Source: Pseudomonadota bacterium
GTDB taxonomy: Bacteria > Pseudomonadota > Gammaproteobacteria > Steroidobacterales > Steroidobacteraceae
DNA length: 54,441 bases
Assembly: GCA_023417315.1 (NCBI GenBank)
Contig: JAEZFW010000063.1
Location: 1-54,441 of the forward strand
Direction: 5' to 3'
Part shown: positions 46,361-54,441 of the stretch, piece after piece
How positions within the stretch are numbered: the first letter of the stretch is position 1
Layout: every line of letters starts with the position of its first letter
Position numbers and translations under genes: made by a program
The notes under the pieces: generated by a model
Database searches by the model: none
What the model saw: the letters and a program-made list of their open reading frames with translations, nothing else
What the model was told of the DNA's origin: nothing

Positions 46361-47146
46361 ATGCAACGTGCAACATCCGACGGTCCCGTGCTTCGCGAGC
46401 TGCGCTCCCTGCTGACCGCGGTTCAATACTTCACACGCATGCCGGTACCGGTGTGGGTCGGTCACGATGCCACGCAGCTCGCCCGGGCCGCCCGATACTT
46501 CCCGATCGTCGGCATCGGCGTCGGCGCGCTCGGCGGCGCGGCGCTGTGGGTTTGCACACTCTTCTTCACGCCATTGCCCGGGGTCGTCATCAGCACCGCT
46601 CTCACCGTTTGCATTACCGGCGCATTTCACGAGGACGGCCTCGCGGACACGATCGACGGACTCGGCGGGGCCATGTCGCGCGACCGCGCGCTCGAAATCA
46701 TGAAGGACTCGCGCGTCGGGACGTTCGGCGTTCTTGCGCTGGTCTTCACGTTGTTGCTGAAAATCACCGCGCTCGCCGCTCTGCCGTTGCGCGAGGCCAT
46801 TCTCGCGATGATCGCGGGACATGGGCTGTCGCGCGCCTGCGCGGTCGTGCTCACGTGGCGTTTGCCCTATGCCCGCGAAGACACTTCGACGCGCGCCAAG
46901 CCTGTCGTCGAGAACGTGCGCACGACCGACGTCATCGTTGCTGCGATCTGCGGTCTCATTCCGTTGCTGTGGATCGGCATTCATGCGGCGTTCGGTCTGG
47001 CTGCGGTGGCCATCACCTTGCTGCTGTTGTATCGCTGGTTTCAACGCCGCCTCGGCGGTTACACGGGCGACACGCTCGGCGCCACGCAGCAGCTCAGCGA
47101 AGTCGCCTTCTATCTCGCACTACTCGCGGCATGGAACTCGTACTGA
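46361..47146 (+). CDS. cobS: Adenosylcobinamide-GDP ribazoletransferase (cobalamin synthase)
   Basis: A membrane enzyme joining adenosylcobinamide-GDP to alpha-ribazole. The sequence has the active-site segment 'FHEDGLADTIDGLGG' with acidic residues, followed by KDSRVGTFGVLAL, and several membrane helices. The ATG at 46361 gives a 261-residue protein of normal length (VQYFTRMPVPV near the start). It overlaps the next gene by 16 bp. Confidence 0.94.
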   Translation: MQRATSDGPVLRELRSLLTAVQYFTRMPVPVWVGHDATQLARAARYFPIVGIGVGALGGAALWVCTLFFTPLPGVVISTALTVCITGAFHEDGLADTIDGLGGAMSRDRALEIMKDSRVGTFGVLALVFTLLLKITALAALPLREAILAMIAGHGLSRACAVVLTWRLPYAREDTSTRAKPVVENVRTTDVIVAAICGLIPLLWIGIHAAFGLAAVAITLLLLYRWFQRRLGGYTGDTLGATQQLSEVAFYLALLAAWNSY

Positions 47147-47667
47147 TCCGCCATACCGCGTGCGCGATTGCGACGGATGTCTGCTACGGCCAACTCGATG
47201 TGCCCTTGAGCGCGAGCGCATGCGCTGACATCGCGCTCACGCTGACCAAAGTTCCACCCATACGCGCGGTGTTCAGCAGCCCGGCCGTTCGCTGTGTCAC
47301 GCTCGCAGAACGGCTTGCGCAGCGCGATCGCTGCGAGTTGATGCTGCTCGACGAGCTGCACGAGCTCAGCTTCGGCGCGTGGGAAGGTCAACGGTGGGAT
47401 CTCGTCTCGCGCGTGGACAGCGACCACTGGGCCGCCGATCCGTGGCATCGCGCACCGCCGGGAGGCGAAAGCGAGGCGGAGTTGTTCGCGCGCGTTCAGT
47501 CGGCGCACCGCACGATCGTGAGCTACGGCGCTCCACGCGCTGCAATCGTTGCTCACGGCGGCCCACTGCGCTTGATGCGGTGCTTGATTCTCGATCGGCC
47601 GCTCGGCGAGCGCTGGAATTGGTCGATCGCACAAGGAGATGTCGAGCGGCTGCTGCAACCCGCTTGA
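47131..47667 (+). CDS. cobC: Histidine phosphatase, alpha-ribazole phosphatase type
   Basis: Removes phosphate from alpha-ribazole phosphate or adenosylcobalamin phosphate. Start ELVLIRHTACAI carries the phosphoacceptor His (R-H-T), 'LHELSFGAWEGQRWD' and the second active-site His in AHGGPLRLMR. 178 aa. It overlaps cobS by 16 bp, so the two are translationally coupled. Confidence 0.88.
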   Translation: MELVLIRHTACAIATDVCYGQLDVPLSASACADIALTLTKVPPIRAVFSSPAVRCVTLAERLAQRDRCELMLLDELHELSFGAWEGQRWDLVSRVDSDHWAADPWHRAPPGGESEAELFARVQSAHRTIVSYGAPRAAIVAHGGPLRLMRCLILDRPLGERWNWSIAQGDVERLLQPA

Positions 47668-47711
47668 CGCGCACCCGTCTTGTCAGCATCCTTCCGACCG
47701 CGCTGAGTTTC

Positions 47712-47856
47712 CTTCGGGAATTGAAATGGGAACCGGGTGAATGCCCGGGCTGCCCCCGCAACTGTGAGCGGCGTATCCGGCATCACTAGCCACTGAATCC
47801 TCGGATTTGGGAAGGCGATGCAGGACGACACACCGCGAGCCAGGAGACCTGCTCAG
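47712..47856 (+). promoter_or_regulatory. Cobalamin riboswitch
   Basis: Between cobC and btuB lie the conserved blocks of the adenosylcobalamin element: GGGAACCGGGTGAATGCCCGGGCTGCC CCCGC family core with AACTGTGAGCGG, then AGCCACTG, TTTGGGAAGGC and GAGCCAGGAGACCTGC. It should repress btuB and the downstream transport/assembly genes when cobalamin is plentiful. The same region also holds the btuB leader (to 47971). Confidence 0.95.
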
Positions 47857-47971
47857 CGCAGTCGTCCCTTCGATCGGCCGGGGTGCGCCGAACGAGCGGG
47901 TAATCCGAGTGACGACGCGGTCGTGAATCCTCGCGGTTCACGTGTGTCGGCATACGCTCGGAGTACCACCC

Positions 47972-49918
47972 GTGTTTCGTTCGCCTCTCTCCCTTGAGAC
48001 TCGCAAGCTGCGAGTCGCTGTTTCCGTTTCTCTCATCGCGTCCACTGCTGCTGCCGCTGATAAGCAATCGCTCGATCAGGTCGTTGTGACTGCAACGCGT
48101 GCGCCGGCCGAGCTCTCGATGATCGGCAATTCGATGACTGTGATCTCTGCGGAAGAAGCACGAGCATCGCAAAAGACAGCGGTTGCCGACTTGTTGAGCA
48201 TGACCCCGGGCGTAAGCGTCACGCGCAACGGTGGGCTCGGCACGACGACGTCGCTGCGAATACGCGGCGCCGAAGCCGATCAAACCGTGGTGCTGATCGA
48301 CGGGGTCAAGCTCAACGACCCCTCCTCCGCCGGCGGCGGCTTCAACTTCGGCAATTTGCTCGTGAACGACATCGCGCGCATCGAAGTGCTGCGCGGCGCA
48401 CAGTCGACGCTGTGGGGGAGCCAAGCGATCGGCGGCGTCGTGAACATCGTGACGCCAGAGCCGAGCGGCCCGATCGCAATGACCGCGGACGTGCAGAGCG
48501 GCTCGCATCGGACATTGCGGGCGATCGCGCATGCGCAGGCCGGGAGCGAGCGCTTCGGATGGCGCGCCGGCGCGAGCTATTTGACGACCGACGGCGTTTC
48601 CGCATTCGACGAAAACCTAGGAGGTCGCGAGGACGATGGCTATCGACACATCGGGCTCGATGCCCGCGGCGTATGGAAGCTCGCCGACTCCGTCAGCGTC
48701 GAAGCAAGATCGACCTGGTCACACAGCCGCTCGGAGTTCGATGGCTTTCCGCCGCCCAGCTTCACCTTTGCCGATACGCCCGAGTACGGAACCGAGGATG
48801 AGCGGGTCAGCTATGCGGGCGTCAAGATCGACTCGTTCGCAAACCGCTTGCAGCATCGCGTTGGCATCGCCCATACGGATACGGAGCGCAAGGACACCGA
48901 TCCAGCATCCAGCGTGCCCACGACCCTCGACGCGCAAGGCACGAATCTGCGTTTGGAATACCAGGGCACGCTCACGCTCAATGAGCGCGTGAGCGGCGTG
49001 TTTGGCATCGAGCGCGAGCGCTCGGGGCTGCGCACGGCCTCGCCGTCGATCTTCAATCCGAATCCGTCGCCGCTCGACCGTGACGTCGTTCTCGACAGTG
49101 CCTACGCGCAACTCCAAATCACGCCACTGCACGCCGTGACGCTCACCGGCGGCTTGCGTTACGACGATCACGAAACCTTCGGCGCCGATCGATCTGCGCA
49201 GCTCGCCGCCGCATGGTCCGTGACTGCATCGACGCTCCTGCGCGCAAGTTACGGCGAGGGCTTCAAGGCGCCGACGCTGTACCAGCTGTACAGCCAGTAC
49301 GGCACCGCGACACTCGCGCCCGAAGAGTCTTCCGACTGGGACATAGGCGTCGAGCAGCGCCTGCTCGATGACAGGCTCGCGCTATCGACTACGTACTTCG
49401 AGCGAGGCACCGATAGCATGATTGGCTTCATCTCGTGCTTCGGCGTCGCGACGCAGCGCTGCATGGCGCAGCCGGACGGCTACTACGAAAACGTCGCGCG
49501 GACACGCGCCGACGGATACGAGGTCGCGCTCGCGGCGCGGCTCGGCTCGCGCCTGACCTTCAACGCGAACTACACCGGCCTCGATGCTCGCAATGGCAGC
49601 CGCGGCACGTCCAGCCTTGGCAACGAGCTGCCGCGGCGCCCGCGCGATACGGCGTCTGCATCACTGACCTGGGAGTGGCCGATCGCGTTGACGACGACGC
49701 TTGCGGCGCAGTATGTCGGCCGCACGTTCGACGATGCCGCGAACCGCTTCCGTCTCGACGAGTACACGCTCGTGGATTTGCGCGCCGCCTATCGTGTGTC
49801 GAACCACATCGAGATCTACGGCCGGATCGAAAACGCGCTCGACGAAGACTACGAAACGATACGCCGCTACAGCACGCTTGGTCGTAGCGCATATCTCGGC
49901 GTGCGAGTGACGCCATGA
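47972..49918 (+). CDS. btuB: TonB-dependent vitamin B12 receptor
   Basis: An outer-membrane receptor of about 648 residues. Signal peptide TRKLRVAVSVSLIASTAAAAD; TonB box near DQVVVTATR; plug domain with 'LLSMTPGVSVTRNGG', RIRGAEADQTVVLIDGVKLND and EVLRGAQSTLWGSQAIGGVVNI; a barrel up to the C-terminal 'SAYLGVRVTP'. GTG at 47972 is preferred (an upstream GTG at 47942 is in frame). The cobalamin riboswitch upstream makes the substrate assignment firm. The stop overlaps cobD's start (ATGA). Confidence 0.93.
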   Translation: MFRSPLSLETRKLRVAVSVSLIASTAAAADKQSLDQVVVTATRAPAELSMIGNSMTVISAEEARASQKTAVADLLSMTPGVSVTRNGGLGTTTSLRIRGAEADQTVVLIDGVKLNDPSSAGGGFNFGNLLVNDIARIEVLRGAQSTLWGSQAIGGVVNIVTPEPSGPIAMTADVQSGSHRTLRAIAHAQAGSERFGWRAGASYLTTDGVSAFDENLGGREDDGYRHIGLDARGVWKLADSVSVEARSTWSHSRSEFDGFPPPSFTFADTPEYGTEDERVSYAGVKIDSFANRLQHRVGIAHTDTERKDTDPASSVPTTLDAQGTNLRLEYQGTLTLNERVSGVFGIERERSGLRTASPSIFNPNPSPLDRDVVLDSAYAQLQITPLHAVTLTGGLRYDDHETFGADRSAQLAAAWSVTASTLLRASYGEGFKAPTLYQLYSQYGTATLAPEESSDWDIGVEQRLLDDRLALSTTYFERGTDSMIGFISCFGVATQRCMAQPDGYYENVARTRADGYEVALAARLGSRLTFNANYTGLDARNGSRGTSSLGNELPRRPRDTASASLTWEWPIALTTTLAAQYVGRTFDDAANRFRLDEYTLVDLRAAYRVSNHIEIYGRIENALDEDYETIRRYSTLGRSAYLGVRVTP

Positions 49919-50952
49919 TTGACCGCGGCTTCGCAGCCTCGCCGAGCGGGAAGCTGGCGCAACACGGCGGACGCGTCGGCGTCGCCCGCGACATCTTTCC
50001 CGATGCACCGCAGCCGTGGATCGATCTCTCCACAGGCATCAATCCGCACGCGTATCCGGCCCCGGGCAGTACTGTGTCAGATCGTGCTCGACTTCCCGAT
50101 CCCATGCAACTGCGCGAGCTCGAGCAAGTGGCGGCGCAAGCGTTCGAAGTCGAGGATGCTCGACGCGTCGTCGCGATGCCCGGCACGGAGCTGGCGATAC
50201 GCTTGCTCCCGCTTGCGATCGGCGCCGCGCACGCGACGATCGCGACGCCCACGTATTCCTCGCATGCGGATGCATGGCTGCGCGCGGGGGCGACCGTGCG
50301 CGAGACGGCCGCGCAGCAGTTGGGCGCACCGTCATCGCGCGGCGTCGTCGTGATCGTGAATCCGAACAATCCGGACGGCGCGGTGATGTCGCGCACTCGC
50401 TTGCTCGAGCTGCACGATACGCTACGAGCCAACGGCAGTTGGCTGGTGATCGATGAAGCATTCATCGACGTCGATCCGACGAACGGCATCTGCGATCTCG
50501 CGGGAGGCTCACGCGCGCCGAACCTCATCGCTTTGCGCTCGTTCGGAAAGTTCTATGGTCTCGCCGGCGTGCGCTTGGGTTTCGCCATCGGCGGCGCGCT
50601 TGCGACCGAACGATTGCGCGGCTTGATCGGCGACTGGCCGCTGTCTGCCGACGCTTTGACGGCCGGTCTCACCGCATATGCCGACCAGAGGTGGGCGCAC
50701 GACACGCGTGCGATGCTTGGTCGAGAATCGCAGCGGCTCGATGACCTTCTAACGAGGCACGACTTCACCATCGTCGGTGGCACGTCACTGTTTCGTCTTG
50801 CGCGCCATCCGGATGCACAAGGAATGTTCGAGCGTTTCTTGCGCGCAGGCATTCTCACGAGACCGTTCGCCTACGATCCGCAGTTGCTTCGATTCGGGCT
50901 GCCCGGTACCAACGAAGCGTGGCGCCGCCTCACTGGAGCTTTGCAGACATGA
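49915..50952 (+). CDS. cobD: Threonine-phosphate decarboxylase-like aminotransferase
   Basis: A 345-residue PLP enzyme of the HisC/CobD class, expected to make (R)-1-amino-2-propanol phosphate for the nucleotide loop. Signature: IDLSTGINPHAYP at the N-terminus, VNPNNPDG, IDEAFIDV, and the PLP-lysine segment SFGKFYGLAGVRLGF. It overlaps btuB and cobO by four bases each. Confidence 0.9.
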   Translation: MIDRGFAASPSGKLAQHGGRVGVARDIFPDAPQPWIDLSTGINPHAYPAPGSTVSDRARLPDPMQLRELEQVAAQAFEVEDARRVVAMPGTELAIRLLPLAIGAAHATIATPTYSSHADAWLRAGATVRETAAQQLGAPSSRGVVVIVNPNNPDGAVMSRTRLLELHDTLRANGSWLVIDEAFIDVDPTNGICDLAGGSRAPNLIALRSFGKFYGLAGVRLGFAIGGALATERLRGLIGDWPLSADALTAGLTAYADQRWAHDTRAMLGRESQRLDDLLTRHDFTIVGGTSLFRLARHPDAQGMFERFLRAGILTRPFAYDPQLLRFGLPGTNEAWRRLTGALQT

Positions 50953-51584
50953 GTGACGAGTCTCGGAGAGCAGAAACTCAGGATGACGCGCGCGATCTCG
51001 AGCACACCCGTGCGATGCAAGCGCTGCAGGCACAGCGACGGGCGGAACGTGCGACGAAGAAGTTGAGCGGCGGATTGCTGCTCGTGCTGACCGGGCCAGG
51101 TAAAGGCAAGTCCTCGAGCGGCTTCGGCATGGTTGCACGCGCGCTCGGCTGGAACATGCGCGTCGGCATCGTGCAGTTCATCAAAGGCAAATGGCGCACC
51201 GGCGAACGACAGTTCTTCGAGCGCTTTCCCGATCTCGTCACCTACGAGGTCATGGGTGAAGGCTTCACGTGGGACGTGCAAGACCGACAACGCGATGTCG
51301 CGGCTGCCGCGAAGGGTTGGACACGCGCCTGCGAGCTGATCGGCAGTCGTAATTACGATTTCGTGCTGCTGGATGAGCTCAACATTGCGCTACGCAACGA
51401 TTACCTCGATATCACGGACGTCGTGAACGTGCTCGAGCATCGTCCGCGCGACAAGCACATCTGTATCACGGGTCGCGATGCAAGACCGGAGTTGATCGCG
51501 ATCGCTGACCTCGTCACCGAAATGACGATCGTCAAACATCCCTACGACGCCGGCTACCGCGCGCAACGCGGCGTGGAGTTTTGA
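50949..51584 (+). CDS. cobO: Cob(I)yrinic acid a,c-diamide adenosyltransferase
   Basis: Adds the adenosyl group to the corrinoid. The ATG at 50949 overlaps cobD's stop. P-loop TGPGKGKSSSGFG, then 'VGIVQFIKGKWRTGERQFFE', 'YDFVLLDELNIALRNDYLD' and ITGRDARPELIAIADLVTEM, all typical of CobO/BtuR. 211 residues, with a charged N-terminal extension (~45 residues) usual in this family. Confidence 0.94.
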   Translation: MSDESRRAETQDDARDLEHTRAMQALQAQRRAERATKKLSGGLLLVLTGPGKGKSSSGFGMVARALGWNMRVGIVQFIKGKWRTGERQFFERFPDLVTYEVMGEGFTWDVQDRQRDVAAAAKGWTRACELIGSRNYDFVLLDELNIALRNDYLDITDVVNVLEHRPRDKHICITGRDARPELIAIADLVTEMTIVKHPYDAGYRAQRGVEF

Positions 51585-52483
51585 TGCGCGGTCTCCCCAC
51601 ACCGCTCGCAGCCCTTGCTGCCCTTTTCATGCTCACACCGAGCGTTGCACCGGCAGTCGAAGGCCCGATGCGCATCGTGTCGCTCAATCCGTGCCTCGAC
51701 GCGCTCCTGGTCGAGCTCGTGGCGCGCGATCGCATTGCCGCAATCAGTCATTACTCCCGCGATCCATGGCGCTCGACGATCACCGACATCGCACGGACTT
51801 TGCCCATCACTCACGAAACCGCTGAAGAAGTCGTCGCGCTGAAACCGGATCTCGTCCTCGTGGGGCGCCATTCGGCGATCGCGACGCGCACCGCGCTCGG
51901 ACGTGTCGGTATTCGCTTCGAGCTGTTCGATGTGCCGATGTCGATTGCAGCAAGTCACGAGCAAGTACGGCATCTCGCGAGGCTGCTGCATGTGCAAGAG
52001 CGCGGCGAAGCACTCATTGCGCGTATCGACGCTGCGATCCGAGCCGCACGGCCGGACAAGTCCGTAACGCCGCTGACCGCGGCCGTCTATCAGCCCGGCG
52101 GTCTTACCGCCGGCAAGGCAACGATCACCGATGAGCTCATGCGCAACGTCGGGGTCGACAACGTACCCGCGCATTACAACATCCGGCAGCATCGACCGAT
52201 CGCGTTGGAAGACCTGCTGCAATCGCCGCCGGATATTCTGCTGGTCGGCGCGACGACCGAAGCCGCGGCAACTCACGCGGAGCGCATCGTGCACCATCGC
52301 GCCCTGCGCGCACTTGGGCATCGCATGACGAAAATGGAATACCCCGCGCGGCTGCTCTACTGTGCCGGTCCCACGATGATTCATGCGCTCGATGCGCTCG
52401 TCGCGGCACGCGATCGAACGCTGCAGCTTCGTCATGCGCAGCGTGACACGCCGCTGGTCTCGACGCTTCGATCCGCGCAATGA
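51584..52483 (+). CDS. btuF: Periplasmic B12-binding protein
   Basis: A 299-residue binding protein with a signal peptide (LPTPLAALAALFMLTPSVAPA), then 'RIVSLNPCLDALLVELV', 'EEVVALKPDLVLVGRHS' and 'DNVPAHYNIRQHRPIALEDLL', as in cluster-A-III substrate-binding proteins. Its ATG (51584) shares a base with the cobO stop (TGATG) and its stop overlaps btuC. Delivers cobalamin from BtuB to BtuCD. Confidence 0.88.
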   Translation: MRGLPTPLAALAALFMLTPSVAPAVEGPMRIVSLNPCLDALLVELVARDRIAAISHYSRDPWRSTITDIARTLPITHETAEEVVALKPDLVLVGRHSAIATRTALGRVGIRFELFDVPMSIAASHEQVRHLARLLHVQERGEALIARIDAAIRAARPDKSVTPLTAAVYQPGGLTAGKATITDELMRNVGVDNVPAHYNIRQHRPIALEDLLQSPPDILLVGATTEAAATHAERIVHHRALRALGHRMTKMEYPARLLYCAGPTMIHALDALVAARDRTLQLRHAQRDTPLVSTLRSAQ

Positions 52484-53463
52484 CGACCGCGGCCAATCGT
52501 TGGCTCCTGCCGATGTTGATCGCGGGCACCGCGCTCCTCGCTGTCATATCCGTACTCGTCGGCAAGCTCACATTGACCTGGGAGGTCTGGTCGAGCCAAG
52601 ACGACGTGACGCGCACGATATTTCTCGAGCTGCGTGTGCCGCGGGCACTGCTCGGCATCGTCATCGGCGCGGCCCTCGGGCTCTCGGGCGCGGCAATGCA
52701 GGGCTATTTGCGCAATCCTCTCGCGGATCCTGGAACGCTCGGCGTGTCGTCTATGGCCGCGCTCGGCGCGGTGCTCAGCATCTTCTTCGATCTCGCGGGA
52801 TTGCATCCATGGGCGTTGCCGGTCGCAGGCATGCTCGGCGGCATTGCCGGCATGGCCGTCTTGTTTCTGCTCGCGGGGCTCACGGCGAGCACGCTCACGC
52901 TCGTGCTCGCCGGCATCCTGCTCAGCACATTGTCGGTTGCCGGTATCTCCCTCGTGTTGTCGCTCTCCCCGAATCCTTGGGCCGCCGGCGAGATCGTGCG
53001 CTGGATGCTCGGCGCGCTCACCGATCGCAGCATCGACGATCTGATCGTTGCGACGCCCATCATCGCCGCGGGCAGCGTGTTGATCCTGAGCACCCCCGAG
53101 GCGCTGAACGCGCTCACGCTCGGTGAGATGGGCGCACGCTCGCTCGGTATCGATTTGAACAAGGCTCAATGGCGCTTGTGCATCGGCGTCGGGCTCGTCG
53201 TCGGCGCAAGCGTTGCGGTGACGGGGGTGATCGGCTTCGTCGGTCTCGTCGTACCGCACTTATTGCGTCCGCTGGTCGGCGCGCGGCCTGCCGCATTGCT
53301 GATTCCGAGCGCCTTCGGCGGCGCCGTGCTCGTGCTCGCGGGCGACGTCATCGTGCGACTGCTACCCGGCGGCTCCGAAGTCCAGCTCGGCGTCGTGATG
53401 TCGATCGTCGGCGCACCGTTCTTTTTCGTGCTGTTGTATTCGCTACGTCGTCGACTCGTATGA
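52480..53463 (+). CDS. btuC: FecCD-family ABC permease for cobalamin
   Basis: A 327-residue integral membrane permease with about ten helices. Key segments: LRVPRALLGIVIGAALGLSG, MQGYLRNPLADPGTLGVSS, EAL-type cytoplasmic loop 'LGEMGARSLGIDLNKAQW' contacting the ATPase, and 'VTGVIGFVGLVVPHLLRPLVG'. Overlaps btuF and btuD by four bases. Works with BtuF and BtuD to import cobalamin. Confidence 0.92.
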   Translation: MTTAANRWLLPMLIAGTALLAVISVLVGKLTLTWEVWSSQDDVTRTIFLELRVPRALLGIVIGAALGLSGAAMQGYLRNPLADPGTLGVSSMAALGAVLSIFFDLAGLHPWALPVAGMLGGIAGMAVLFLLAGLTASTLTLVLAGILLSTLSVAGISLVLSLSPNPWAAGEIVRWMLGALTDRSIDDLIVATPIIAAGSVLILSTPEALNALTLGEMGARSLGIDLNKAQWRLCIGVGLVVGASVAVTGVIGFVGLVVPHLLRPLVGARPAALLIPSAFGGAVLVLAGDVIVRLLPGGSEVQLGVVMSIVGAPFFFVLLYSLRRRLV

Positions 53464-54245
53464 GCACCGCGATCCACGTCGATCATGTCAGCTTCCGTCG
53501 CGGCGCGCGCGCGATCCTGAGCGATGTTCGGCTCGCATTCGAGCCGCAGACGGTCACGGCCGTGCTCGGCCCGAACGGTGCAGGCAAGTCCACACTCCTC
53601 GGCTGCATGGCCGGATTGCTGCAGCCGTCCTCGGGTTCAGTTCGCATCGGCGGCGACGTCGTCGCTTCCATTCCCGGACCGAAGCGTTCGCGCATGCTCG
53701 CGTTCCTGCCTCAGTCTCCGGAGATCGCCTGGCCGATCGATGTCGAGACGCTCGTGGAGCTTGGTCGCATTCCTCACCAGCGGACCGCAAGTACGCAGGC
53801 GAACAAGGCGGCCATTAAATGCGCCATGGCACTGACCCATACGGCGCACTGGGCGAAGCGCCCAGTCACCGAGTTGTCGGGCGGCGAGCGTGCGCGCGTG
53901 CTGCTCGCGCGCGTATTCGCGAACGCGGCAGATTGGATTCTCGCGGACGAGCCGTTCGCAGGGCTCGATCCTTCGCATCAGTTCGAGGCCGCGGAACTGT
54001 TGCGTGACTTTGCGACCGCCGGCGGCGGCGTCATTCTGACGGTTCACGATCTGTCACTCGCCGCCCGCATCGCCGACCGCATCGTGTTGCTGCATGAAGG
54101 CCGTGTCGTCGCTGATGGACCGGCCGAGCTCGCATTGAGCAGCGACACCCTGCGTGAAGTGTATGGCGTCGAAGCCGAATGGCTGATCGCGAGCTCGCCT
54201 CATCGCACGCCAGTCGTCGCAATCCATGGGCGTCATGTGCGGTGA
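53460..54245 (+). CDS. btuD: ABC transporter ATPase for cobalamin
   Basis: A 261-residue ATPase. Walker A GPNGAGKST, Q-loop FLPQSPE, signature LSGGERARV, Walker B WILADEPFAGLD, and H-loop LTVHDLS. The ATG at 53460 overlaps btuC (ATGA). C-terminal SDTLREVYGVEAEW is common in haem/B12/siderophore ATPases. Confidence 0.92.
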   Translation: MSTAIHVDHVSFRRGARAILSDVRLAFEPQTVTAVLGPNGAGKSTLLGCMAGLLQPSSGSVRIGGDVVASIPGPKRSRMLAFLPQSPEIAWPIDVETLVELGRIPHQRTASTQANKAAIKCAMALTHTAHWAKRPVTELSGGERARVLLARVFANAADWILADEPFAGLDPSHQFEAAELLRDFATAGGGVILTVHDLSLAARIADRIVLLHEGRVVADGPAELALSSDTLREVYGVEAEWLIASSPHRTPVVAIHGRHVR

Positions 54246-54441
54246 GGCGTCGCTCGTGCTCGCCACGCTCGTGCTCGAAGCGAGCGTCGGTTTCCCGCAG
54301 TGGCTTCATGCTCGCACTCGACATCCCGTCGTGTGGATCGGCGCGCTCATCACAGCCCTCGATCGGCGTTGGAACGATCCGGCATTCGATGGCGTGCGAC
54401 GACGCATGTTCGGCGTCACTGCGATGTGCCTGGTCGGCGGC
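54235..54441 (+). CDS. cbiB: Adenosylcobinamide-phosphate synthase, N-terminal part (cut by window end)
   Basis: The first 69 codons of a CbiB/CobD-type synthase are present: LVLATLVLEASVGFPQWLH, HPVVWIGALITALDRRWND and RRMFGVTAMCLVGG. This membrane enzyme joins the aminopropanol (phosphate) arm made by cobD to the corrinoid. Its ATG at 54235 overlaps btuD by 11 bp. Incomplete because the window ends. Confidence 0.85.
   Translation, partial: MCGEASLVLATLVLEASVGFPQWLHARTRHPVVWIGALITALDRRWNDPAFDGVRRRMFGVTAMCLVGG

Noticed and set aside
46453..47130. Frame extending the histidine phosphatase upstream through cobS
   Set aside because: It is a shadow of cobS; the phosphatase starts at 47131 directly with its R-H-T motif.

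Overview
The window is one contiguous piece of a high-GC proteobacterial chromosome. Gene content points to a gammaproteobacterium of the Steroidobacter/Lysobacter/Xanthomonas type: GH43 xylan use, a B12-controlled TonB receptor with its own BtuFCD, CadC-like regulators with TPR tails, and attC sites without an integrase. This placement is inference from gene content; no rRNA or complete tRNA gene was seen.

Layout. 0.1-6.7 kb (mostly minus strand) is a small xylan/glucuronoxylan locus: CE15-like esterase, GH43 beta-xylosidase, hexuronate-type MFS transporter, DUF1287 protein and SDR oxidoreductase, with a tiny membrane protein and a PspC-domain protein inserted on the plus strand. 6.9-11.2 kb holds a secreted protein divergent from a CadC/TPR regulator, a host-attachment (eRF1-like) protein, a helical unknown and an SGNH hydrolase. 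11.6-14.2 kb is accessory: a C-terminally truncated LigD-type ligase and an AbiEi-like/Fic fusion whose promoter carries five 20-bp direct repeats.

14.4-19.3 kb is the most unusual region. One 4.4-kb reading frame encodes two secreted proteins in tandem. A kelch-like propeller unit and a RIFT-barrel-like unit each end in Ig-like domain(s), a Pro-Thr linker and the same Gly-rich C-terminal sorting tag, and the second signal peptide lies in frame behind the first tag. Upstream on the same strand are a clear c-di-GMP-I (GEMM) riboswitch, a perfect TGTGA-N6-TCACA CRP/Clp-type site, a long hairpin and a dispersed repeat. The locus therefore looks like a c-di-GMP-controlled surface or exported module.

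19.4-31.5 kb mixes transcriptional regulators (LysR, AraC, MerR, LysR), a HigB-type toxin without a recognised antitoxin, gene relics, a serine hydrolase pair, and a ParDE-like toxin-antitoxin pair lying between two 84-bp direct repeats. 31.5-35.2 kb carries a cytochrome P460-cupredoxin fusion and a GST / M14 carboxypeptidase / LysE operon with 4-bp overlaps. 35.2-40.7 kb is a tight minus-strand operon: Ser/Thr kinase-SUMF1 fusion, lipoprotein, TPR protein, DUF3034 outer-membrane-type protein and a secreted truncated globin. It is a good candidate for an uncharacterised signalling/envelope system.

40.9-43.4 kb is a cluster of attC-like sites without an integrase (CALIN-like). It carries a small membrane protein, a subclass B3 metallo-beta-lactamase, a NUDIX hydrolase and a VOC protein, all in one orientation. 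44.6-54.4 kb is the cobalamin locus: cobU divergent from cobT-cobS-cobC, then a cobalamin riboswitch followed by btuB-cobD-cobO-btuF-btuC-btuD-cbiB (cut by the window end). It covers uptake, adenosylation and lower-ligand assembly; no corrin-ring genes are seen here.
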